Program-made: the position numbers and the translations under genes
The notes under the pieces: generated by a model
The model's database searches: none
The model's input: only the letters and a program-made list of their open reading frames with translations
Told to the model about the DNA's origin: nothing
Shown here: positions 23,915-31,370 of the stretch, piece by piece
Layout of the letters: each line of letters begins with the position of its first letter
How positions within the stretch are numbered: position 1 is the first letter of the stretch
Source: an uncultured Oscillospiraceae bacterium
GTDB lineage: Bacteria; Bacillota; Clostridia; Oscillospirales; Oscillospiraceae
Length of the DNA: 36,920 bases
Direction of reading: 5' to 3'
NCBI GenBank assembly: GCA_900764755.1
Contig: CAAFPE010000013.1
Span: 1 to 36,920 of the forward strand

Positions 23915-24097
23915 ATGGAATTTTTAACGACGAAGCAGGCGGCGGAATTGTGGGGAATCTCGCCCCGCCGGGTAGCACTTCTCTGCGCACAGGGCCGAAT
24001 CCCTGGGACGGTCAAGGCAGGAAAGACCTGGCCACTGCCGCCGGATGCGAAGAAACCCCTTGATCCGAGATTTTGTAAAGATGAGGTGGAGAAATGA
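23915..24097 (+). CDS. Small MerR/excisionase-like HTH protein
   Basis: A 60-residue protein reading MEFLTTKQAAELWGISPRRV, then CAQGRIPGTVKAGKTWPLP, the standard small winged-helix DNA-binding fold of excisionases and related operon regulators. ATG 23915 follows GAGGG; an upstream in-frame start at 23882 overlaps the promoter. It overlaps the helicase start by ATGA. It most likely regulates the restriction operon, since no integrase is beside it. Confidence 0.85.
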   Translation: MEFLTTKQAAELWGISPRRVALLCAQGRIPGTVKAGKTWPLPPDAKKPLDPRFCKDEVEK

Positions 24098-27000
24098 AGC
24101 CGCCTAAAATGATAGACAATAAGAAAAACGGAACAGTGGCGGAAGAACTGCGTCTGGAACTTACCAAGGATTCCAAACTGTCCGTGATGACCGCTTATTT
24201 TACAATCTTTGCATTTGCGGAATTGAAAAAAGAATTGATGAAAGTGGATCGCATTCGCCTTCTTTTTACAGATCCGGTCTTTATCAAAGGTAAGCAGGAA
24301 GAAAAACGGGAGTATTATTTAAACCGTGAAGAAGATCAGGGACAGTCTTTTTCTGGAAATGTATATGAGATGAAGCTCAGAAATGAGATGTGTCAAGCTG
24401 CTGTGGCAAAAGAGTGTGCGAAATGGCTTGAAAGCAAGGCTGATATCAAGATGTTCAAAACGAAGAACTCTGCTCAGCCGCGTATGATCTATGTCGATAA
24501 AGCTGAAGATCCGGTCTGCATCAACGGCACAGTTGACTTTACCACAGATGGTCTGGGCCTGACTCACTCCGACCGTATTGACAGCAATATGTGTATGTAC
24601 GGTCGAGAGTTCACGCAGCATTTTCTGAAAATGTTTGATGAGCTTTGGAACGATAAGACTGCTGTTGAAGATGTCAAAGCGGGAGTTTTGGAACAGATCC
24701 AGCGCCTCTACAAAGAGAACACACCGGAATTCATTTACTTTGTCACCCTCTATCATGTGTTCAATCAATATCTGGGGGAACTGACGGAGGACCGGATTCT
24801 CAAAACACGCACGGGGATCAAGGATACCGTCATCTGGAACAAGCTTTATCAGTTCCAGAAGGATGGCGTCATGGGTGCCATCGATAAAATTGAAAAGTAC
24901 AATGGCTGCATTATCGCTGACAGCGTCGGCTTGGGCAAGACATTCTCTGCACTTGCTATTATCAAGTACTACGAGCTTCGGAATGACCGGGTGCTGGTGC
25001 TGGCGCCCAAGAAGCTCCATGAGAACTGGAGCATCTATACACAAAATGATAGCCGGAACATTTTGGCGGCAGATCGATTCAATTATGATGTTCTGAACCA
25101 TACAGATCTCAGCCGCTATACCGGAAAGACGGGTGATATCAACCTGGCTACGGTAAATTGGGGCAATTACGATTTGGTCGTTATCGATGAGAGCCACAAT
25201 TTCAGAAATAATAACCCATCGAAGAACAAGGTGACCCGGTACGAGCGGTTGATGGAAGATGTCATCAAGGCTGGCGTAAAAACCAAGATCCTGCTGCTGT
25301 CCGCTACCCCGGTGAACAACAGGATGAATGACATCAAAAACCAAATCTATTTCATCACTGAAGGGCGGAATGATGCGTTTGCAGACCTTGGTCTTCCGAA
25401 TCTGGAGATCCTGTTGAAAAAGGCCCAAGGCATCTTCAACAAATGGTCCGAACTGCCGGATGACCAACGGACAACGGATTCTTTTGTCGAGATGATGAAT
25501 GTAGATTATTTTAAGCTACTGGATACTGTTACCATTGCCCGTTCCCGGAAACATATCGAAAAATACTATAATATAGCTGAGATTGGGAAATTCCCCAAGC
25601 GTCTTCCTCCTAAAAATATCTATGCAGCGTTGGACAGCCAGCAGGAGTTCCGCCCCATCGGGGAAGTAAACCGCATGATCAAGAGACTGACGCTGGGCAT
25701 CTATTCTCCCCTGCGCTATGTTCTGCCAGAGAAGCGGGAAGCTTATGAAGCAAAGTACGATGTGGCGGTCGGCGATGGCAACTCTGTATTCAAACAGGCG
25801 GACCGCGAAACGCACCTCATCGATCTGATGCGGGTGGGATTGCTGAAGCGAATGGAAAGCTCGGTCAATTCCTTCGAACTGACGGTTTCCAAACTGCTTA
25901 GCAACATCGAATCCACGCTGGATCTGATCCGCAAGAATATGCTTACCTATGATCCGGATTTGAATATCGGAGACATTGATCTGGATGATAATGCTCTGGA
26001 TGATTTGATGTACGGCAAAAATGTAAAAGTGCTCCTGCAGGATATGGATCTCATCAAGTGGGAACAGGATCTGGAGGATGACCGCGATCAACTTCAAGCA
26101 ATTTTGAATGAGGTCAAGGTAGTCGATTCTCAGCGCGACATGAAACTTCAGACTCTCTGGAATCTGATCCAGGATAAATTCGAGCATCCCATCAATCCGG
26201 GCAACAAGAAAATCATCATCTTTACGGCTTTTGCCGATACCGCAAACTATCTATACGACAATTTGGCTCCCCATTTACAAGATCAGGGAATCTATACTGC
26301 CTTGGTCACCGGCAGCGGTGATAACCAGTCTACCCTGCCCATTCCAAAGGAACTGAAAAAGAAAATCAAGCTTTCTGATTTGAACACGGTGCTGACGCTG
26401 TTTTCTCCTCGCTCGAAGGAATGCGCCAAGATCTTCCCGGAGATGAAGGACCACATTGATGTGCTCATTGCGACAGATTGTATCTCGGAAGGTCAGAACC
26501 TACAGGACTGCGATTACCTCATCAACTATGACATCCACTGGAACCCGGTGCGGATCATCCAGCGGTTTGGCCGAATCGACCGGATCGGTTCGAACAACGA
26601 ATGCATCCAGCTTGTCAATTTCTGGCCCATGCAGGATCTGGATGAGTACATCAATCTGGCTCAACGTGTGCGGGGCCGCATGGTGCTGCTGGATGTTTCC
26701 TCTACCGGCGAAGAAAATGTCATTGACCAGTCCGGAGCCGAGATGAAGGATCTGGAATACCGAAAAAAGCAGCTCCAGCGGCTGCAAAATGAAGTAGTGG
26801 ATCTGGAGGAGATCTCCGGCGGTATTTCCATCACAGACCTGACTTTCAACGACTTCAAAACGGATCTGATGGAATACATGAAGACTCACCGCAAGGAGTT
26901 GGAGGAAGCCCCCACTGGCCTGTATGCTGTGGCACAGATTCCAGAGGAAATGCGGGACCAACTGGCTCCCGGCGTGATCTTCACCTTGCGGCAGATCAAG

Positions 27001-27366
27001 GGGCGGGCACAGACCCGGGAGCAGAACGGCCTGTTCCCCTTCTATCTGCTCTATGTCACTCAGGATGGGCAGGTAAAGCTGTCGTTCATCCATGCCAAGC
27101 AGATTTTGGACTACTACAAAAAGCTGTGCAATGGTCAGAACCAGGTGCTGGCGGATCTGGTACAGGCCTTCAATGAGGAGACTCACGAGGGCAGCCGCAT
27201 GACTGCTTATTCCAAGCTGCTGAATATAGCGGTGGAAAACCTGATCGGCAAGAAGCAGGAGATCGGTGTAGCCAGCCTGTTCAGCCGGGGCGGAACGACC
27301 TTGCAAAAAGAATTCTACGATGGACTGGAGGACTTTGAACTGGTTACCTTCCTGGTCCTGAAATAA
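24094..27366 (+). CDS. PLD-like/SNF2-family helicase of a type III restriction locus
   Basis: A 1090-residue protein. Residues about 20-190 resemble a phospholipase D-type nuclease fold (CINGTVDFTTDGLG), but the expected HxK residues are not seen (AQPRMIYVD), so that site may be dead. The SNF2 ATPase follows: ADSVGLGKTFSALA (Walker A, near 280), VVIDESHNF (near 360), LLLSATPVNNR (near 405), and the C-terminal lobe IATDCISEGQNLQ plus QRFGRIDRIGS (near 790-835). A long insert lies between the lobes. The C-terminal 150 residues are unrecognised. Such helicases accompany DUF4391, Mod and Res in some Firmicute loci and probably translocate on DNA in phage defence (inference). Confidence 0.9.
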   Translation: MKPPKMIDNKKNGTVAEELRLELTKDSKLSVMTAYFTIFAFAELKKELMKVDRIRLLFTDPVFIKGKQEEKREYYLNREEDQGQSFSGNVYEMKLRNEMCQAAVAKECAKWLESKADIKMFKTKNSAQPRMIYVDKAEDPVCINGTVDFTTDGLGLTHSDRIDSNMCMYGREFTQHFLKMFDELWNDKTAVEDVKAGVLEQIQRLYKENTPEFIYFVTLYHVFNQYLGELTEDRILKTRTGIKDTVIWNKLYQFQKDGVMGAIDKIEKYNGCIIADSVGLGKTFSALAIIKYYELRNDRVLVLAPKKLHENWSIYTQNDSRNILAADRFNYDVLNHTDLSRYTGKTGDINLATVNWGNYDLVVIDESHNFRNNNPSKNKVTRYERLMEDVIKAGVKTKILLLSATPVNNRMNDIKNQIYFITEGRNDAFADLGLPNLEILLKKAQGIFNKWSELPDDQRTTDSFVEMMNVDYFKLLDTVTIARSRKHIEKYYNIAEIGKFPKRLPPKNIYAALDSQQEFRPIGEVNRMIKRLTLGIYSPLRYVLPEKREAYEAKYDVAVGDGNSVFKQADRETHLIDLMRVGLLKRMESSVNSFELTVSKLLSNIESTLDLIRKNMLTYDPDLNIGDIDLDDNALDDLMYGKNVKVLLQDMDLIKWEQDLEDDRDQLQAILNEVKVVDSQRDMKLQTLWNLIQDKFEHPINPGNKKIIIFTAFADTANYLYDNLAPHLQDQGIYTALVTGSGDNQSTLPIPKELKKKIKLSDLNTVLTLFSPRSKECAKIFPEMKDHIDVLIATDCISEGQNLQDCDYLINYDIHWNPVRIIQRFGRIDRIGSNNECIQLVNFWPMQDLDEYINLAQRVRGRMVLLDVSSTGEENVIDQSGAEMKDLEYRKKQLQRLQNEVVDLEEISGGISITDLTFNDFKTDLMEYMKTHRKELEEAPTGLYAVAQIPEEMRDQLAPGVIFTLRQIKGRAQTREQNGLFPFYLLYVTQDGQVKLSFIHAKQILDYYKKLCNGQNQVLADLVQAFNEETHEGSRMTAYSKLLNIAVENLIGKKQEIGVASLFSRGGTTLQKEFYDGLEDFELVTFLVLK

Positions 27367-27379
27367 CGGAGGTGGAACC

Positions 27380-28084
27380 ATGGGTTTCTACGATGCGCTT
27401 CATATTCCCGCACCCTGTCTGGTGGACAAGACCATCGCAAAAAAGATGTTTTCCGAAGCCGGAGACCTCTCCAAAGCAGATCGGGCCCTGCTCTCCGAAG
27501 TGGTAGAGAAGATCACATGGAAGTACTGTCTGAAACCCGAGACCATCCCCATTCAGCCCTATGCGGACGAGATGCGGGACTACCCGGAGGTGGAGGTCCT
27601 GGAGGTCTCCCTCTCCGCAGAAAAGGGGCTGCACCGGCTGGCGGAGATCGTCATGCGGGCTATTCCCTATCCCATGCTGCTGGTGTTCCGTCTGGAGGGA
27701 CGGGTCCAGGTCTGGATGGCCCACCAGCGGCTCAGTCTGGCAGACAGGGACAAGGTTACTCTGGAGGACTTTCTCTCCACCCCTTGGCAGCCGGAGGATG
27801 CCCCTTACTGGACGGCTCTGGACATCCGGGAACTGCGTTTTACTAACTTCTTTGATTTTTATACCGACTGGGTGGACAGGCTTTCCGTCCGAAAAGCACA
27901 GGAAAAGGTTCAGACCACCGATGAACTGACCGGCGAGGAAGCCAGACAGCTTCTGGCCCGGCAGGAGCAGGTAGAAAAGGAGATTGCTACCCTCCGAGCG
28001 GAGTTGAAAAAGGAGACCCAGTTCAGCCGGAAGGTGGAACTGAATATGAGAATTAAGAAATTGACAAATGTGGGAGTAGAGTAA
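27380..28084 (+). CDS. DUF4391 protein
   Basis: A 234-residue protein I recognise as DUF4391, which typically lies between an SNF2-like helicase and a type III Mod gene. Features: N-terminal ALHIPAPCLVDKTIAKKMF, a middle with IPYPMLLVFRLEGRVQVWMAHQR, a central LRFTNFFDFYTDWVDRL, and a C-terminal coiled coil from about 180 on (LARQEQVEKEIATLRAELKK). It starts 13 bases after the helicase with GGAGG in between. Function is unknown; the coiled coil suggests bridging between helicase and Mod/Res. Confidence 0.85.
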   Translation: MGFYDALHIPAPCLVDKTIAKKMFSEAGDLSKADRALLSEVVEKITWKYCLKPETIPIQPYADEMRDYPEVEVLEVSLSAEKGLHRLAEIVMRAIPYPMLLVFRLEGRVQVWMAHQRLSLADRDKVTLEDFLSTPWQPEDAPYWTALDIRELRFTNFFDFYTDWVDRLSVRKAQEKVQTTDELTGEEARQLLARQEQVEKEIATLRAELKKETQFSRKVELNMRIKKLTNVGVE

Positions 28085-28085
28085 A

Positions 28086-28835
28086 ATGGATATTATGGAT
28101 ACCAAAGGAAAGGAGTATCTTGCAAAACAGGTTCTTTCCGTATATGAGGCTTTTTTTGGCACTACCAATTATCCACCATATAAAATTGTTGTCTCTGCTT
28201 CGATTTTCGAGGAGAGACTGAAACTGTGTGCAAATTGGATGGAAAGACAGAGTATTCAAAATAAAAAGATAGAAATTGAGAAGTTGAATGGACTGATGGT
28301 CGAACCAACAGAAAATGGTGGTATGTTTTACTTGTTAGTTGCTGAAAAAAGATTTTTGGATCAAATCTCCTATATTGGGACAGTAGCTCATGAGTTTACA
28401 CATATTTTAGATTTCTCCCAATATTTTGATGTAGAAAAAATCGCTGAACTTCGATCAATTAACAATCCAAACTATGATTTTATACATTTCTATAGTGAGG
28501 TACGAGCACGTTATAGAGGGATGTTACTAAGCTGGTCTTTACAGCAAGTGACATCAATTGATAAAGGCGAATTTTATGGATTGGTGAAACAATATGAAAG
28601 TATTTTAAAAGAACAGTGGGATCTATACTTTGTAGCTCAATTTTACGGACAGTATTTAGCGGCTAAAGCTATCGACCGTGATTTTTCTATTCCAATTCCT
28701 GCGTATTTAGGAGAAAGTATCAGGAAACTGTTGGATCTTTTGTCAATACACATCAACGACAAGAGCATATATGATAGCTACGATGAGATAAAGAAAGCGT
28801 TTGATGACTATAAGAAAATTAACGGTGACATATAA
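28086..28835 (+). CDS. HExxH metallopeptidase-like protein within the restriction operon
   Basis: A 249-residue soluble protein. AHEFTHILDF carries an HExxH zinc motif (H102, E103, H106), and E138 in YSEVRARY is placed to be the third ligand, as in gluzincin peptidases. There is no signal peptide or membrane segment, so it would act in the cytoplasm. The rest is unrecognised. It starts one base after the DUF4391 stop and ends 21 bases before mod. Its AT content is far higher than in those neighbours, so it was probably gained separately. It could be a toxin or a protease that processes a partner. Confidence 0.72.
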   Translation: MDIMDTKGKEYLAKQVLSVYEAFFGTTNYPPYKIVVSASIFEERLKLCANWMERQSIQNKKIEIEKLNGLMVEPTENGGMFYLLVAEKRFLDQISYIGTVAHEFTHILDFSQYFDVEKIAELRSINNPNYDFIHFYSEVRARYRGMLLSWSLQQVTSIDKGEFYGLVKQYESILKEQWDLYFVAQFYGQYLAAKAIDRDFSIPIPAYLGESIRKLLDLLSIHINDKSIYDSYDEIKKAFDDYKKINGDI

Positions 28836-28856
28836 GATGCAAGGAGGCCACCACCA

Positions 28857-30719
28857 ATGACAACCCTTAACGGTAAAACGCCGGATTTGGCGGCGGAAAA
28901 TATAGAGCAGCTGCGGCAGATCTTCCCGGATGTGTTTGAGGAGGGGAAGATCGACTTTGACAAGCTCAAGCAGGTGCTGGGTGAGTATGTGGACGACGAG
29001 AAGGAGCGCTACAACTTCACCTGGAACGGCAAGGGCAAGGCCCTGCGGCTGGCGCAGACCCCCACCACCGGCACCCTGCGGCCCTGTGAGACAGAGAGCA
29101 AAAACTGGGACGACACCCAGAACCTCTACATTGAGGGCGACAACCTGGAGGTACTCAAGCTACTGCAGAAGAGTTACCACGGGAAAATCAAGATGATTTA
29201 TATCGACCCACCCTACAACACCGGCGGGGATTTTGTCTACCCTGATGACTTTTCTGACAGCATTAAGAATTATAAGTGGATAACGGGACAGGTTGGCGGA
29301 GACGGGAAGCCGTTGAGTCCAAATACGGAAGCCAATGGGAGATTTCACACTGATTGGTTAAATATGATGTATCCCAGACTCCGTCTTGCAAAAAACTTGC
29401 TATCACGTGACGGAGCGATTTTTGTAAGTATAGATGAGCATGAATTGTCAAATCTTCTAAGCATAATGAATGAGATTTTCGGTGAAGAAAATTATGTTGA
29501 CTCAATAGTTTGGAATAAAAAGTCTTCAGCAAAAGGAGTCCCTCCTGCAAATATGATGGTTAATGTACATGAGTACATTGTGGTATTCCAAAAAACACGT
29601 GAATTCAAATTTGTGGGGGAAAAACGTTCGGAATCAGCTGATGGGTTTAAGAACCCTGATAATGACCCCAGAGGGCCATGGAGAGAATCAAATATTAAGA
29701 GTACTACAAAACCAATAGAAGATGCCTTTACTATTGTCGATCCGTCCACTGGAAAGCAGTATACAAATACATGGGCATTTTCCAAAGAATCCCTTGAGAA
29801 AATGATAAGCGAGGGCAGAATTCTATGGAAAGAAACTCTCCCCAAGCAGAAAGAATTCATGTATGAACTAACCAATGAGAATAAGGCGATAAAAAGCCAT
29901 TTTGGAGTCTTTGATGCTCAAAGTACAACAGTTTTTCTGAAGAAACTTATACCACAGGTCAAATTTGATAATCCAAAACCCATAAATTTGATGAAATACT
30001 TAATCGGTGTTGCTTTGGGGGAAAACGACTTTGTTTTGGACTTTTTTTCTGGATCAGCTACTACGGCTCACGCAGTGATGCAACTCAATGCTGAAGATGG
30101 CAGTGAACGTAAATTCATTATGGTTCAACTTCCAGAAATGTATGATGAGGATACTGAAGCAGCTAAGGCAGATTATAAAAACATCTGTGAGATAGGTAAG
30201 GAACGTATACGTCGCACAGGGAAGTTGATTAAGGCTGAAGTTGAGGAGCAGAACGCCCAGTTGAAGCTGGGTGAGGAGCCGAAAAAAGTCCCAGACATCG
30301 GCTTCAAGGTGTTCAAGCTGGACAGCTCCAACCTGAAAAAGTGGCAGCCGGACTATGACGATTTGGAAGCCACCCTCTTTGACAGCGTCAGCAACTATGT
30401 GGAGGGCCGCAGCGAACTGGATGTGGTCTATGAGATCATGCTGAAAATGGGTATGGAACTCACCTGGCCCCTGGAGATCCACTCCATCGGCGGTAAAAAT
30501 GTCTATGACATCGGGATGGGCGCCCTTATGATCTGCCTGGATGACCATATCACCACCGAAGTGGCCGAGGGCATGGTGTCCCTCCACCGGGAACTGTCCC
30601 CCGAGATCTGGCGTGTGGTCTTCAAGGACAACGGATTTGAGGATGACAGCGCCAAGGTCAATATCAAGGAGATCCTCAAGCTGGCCGGTCTGGAAGAGGA
30701 CGCCTTTACTACGGTGTGA
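28857..30719 (+). CDS. Type III restriction system methyltransferase Mod
   Basis: A 620-residue beta-class adenine methyltransferase. The catalytic motif is MIYIDPPYNTGG (DPPY at 117-120), and the S-adenosylmethionine motif VLDFFSGSATTAHAV follows near 390-405. The DPPY-before-FxG order is that of type III Mod. Residues between them hold the target recognition domain. AAGGAGG precedes the ATG. Bases about 29240-30240, which include the recognition part and FxG motif, are AT-rich, while both ends are GC-rich, pointing to replacement of the centre by recombination. Mod and Res together recognise and cut unmodified DNA. Confidence 0.96.
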   Translation: MTTLNGKTPDLAAENIEQLRQIFPDVFEEGKIDFDKLKQVLGEYVDDEKERYNFTWNGKGKALRLAQTPTTGTLRPCETESKNWDDTQNLYIEGDNLEVLKLLQKSYHGKIKMIYIDPPYNTGGDFVYPDDFSDSIKNYKWITGQVGGDGKPLSPNTEANGRFHTDWLNMMYPRLRLAKNLLSRDGAIFVSIDEHELSNLLSIMNEIFGEENYVDSIVWNKKSSAKGVPPANMMVNVHEYIVVFQKTREFKFVGEKRSESADGFKNPDNDPRGPWRESNIKSTTKPIEDAFTIVDPSTGKQYTNTWAFSKESLEKMISEGRILWKETLPKQKEFMYELTNENKAIKSHFGVFDAQSTTVFLKKLIPQVKFDNPKPINLMKYLIGVALGENDFVLDFFSGSATTAHAVMQLNAEDGSERKFIMVQLPEMYDEDTEAAKADYKNICEIGKERIRRTGKLIKAEVEEQNAQLKLGEEPKKVPDIGFKVFKLDSSNLKKWQPDYDDLEATLFDSVSNYVEGRSELDVVYEIMLKMGMELTWPLEIHSIGGKNVYDIGMGALMICLDDHITTEVAEGMVSLHRELSPEIWRVVFKDNGFEDDSAKVNIKEILKLAGLEEDAFTTV

Positions 30720-30728
30720 GGTGTGGGA

Positions 30729-31370
30729 ATGGGAAGCTATTCAATTAACATCGATTTGGGAATTCCGACAGATACTCGAGAAAATTTGATTCAATACTAC
30801 GAGTTTATAAATACTTGGACTGATCTATTAGGATTAGACGATAAAAAGATCGAAGCTAAATTTCAGTATGATATTGGCGACATTACATGTACATCTGATA
30901 CTATTGAAGAATTCAAAGCAGAGAGCGTAGGCCAGCAAACTGATTTGGTGAGTATGACGCTACATATCTATGACGGGGACAAAAGCCTGTACTACATCAG
31001 CATTAGTAAACTATATAAATCTTCGCCCCAAAATGTATATATTTCGTCCAAGTCACGTCAGGTGCTGAGCAAATTGTTGGATTGCATTGAACAAGCAAAA
31101 GAAAAATATTCATCTCATGGAAGTGAGAAACAAATAATAGAACAGCATATTCATGGTGACCAGTTTAGCATTACAGGTTCACAAATTTCAGATAGTAACA
31201 TTGGTGGAAGACAGAACACTATCAATATGCAGGATAGCCCGAAAGAGAAATCCACAGTAAAGACAATTGCAGAAATGATTATTGCTAATATTACATCCAA
31301 TGCAATTTGGTGGATATTGGGTGTTATTACTGTGGCAGTGTTAGCATATTGGGGGGTGAATAGCCTGTGA
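30729..31370 (+). CDS. C-terminally membrane-anchored protein in the restriction operon
   Basis: A 213-residue protein of unknown family. Residues 1-130 form a mixed alpha/beta domain beginning SINIDLGIP. Residues about 135-160 are polar and glycine/serine-rich (HIHGDQFSITGSQISDSNIG), a linker type I have seen in bacterial conflict proteins. One membrane helix follows near the C-terminus (AIWWILGVITVAVLAYWGV). The N-terminal domain should be cytoplasmic. ATG 30729 has GAGGTG upstream. It ends in a GTGA overlap with res. It is AT-rich, unlike flanking mod and res ends, so it is probably a separate insertion. Confidence 0.75.
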   Translation: MGSYSINIDLGIPTDTRENLIQYYEFINTWTDLLGLDDKKIEAKFQYDIGDITCTSDTIEEFKAESVGQQTDLVSMTLHIYDGDKSLYYISISKLYKSSPQNVYISSKSRQVLSKLLDCIEQAKEKYSSHGSEKQIIEQHIHGDQFSITGSQISDSNIGGRQNTINMQDSPKEKSTVKTIAEMIIANITSNAIWWILGVITVAVLAYWGVNSL

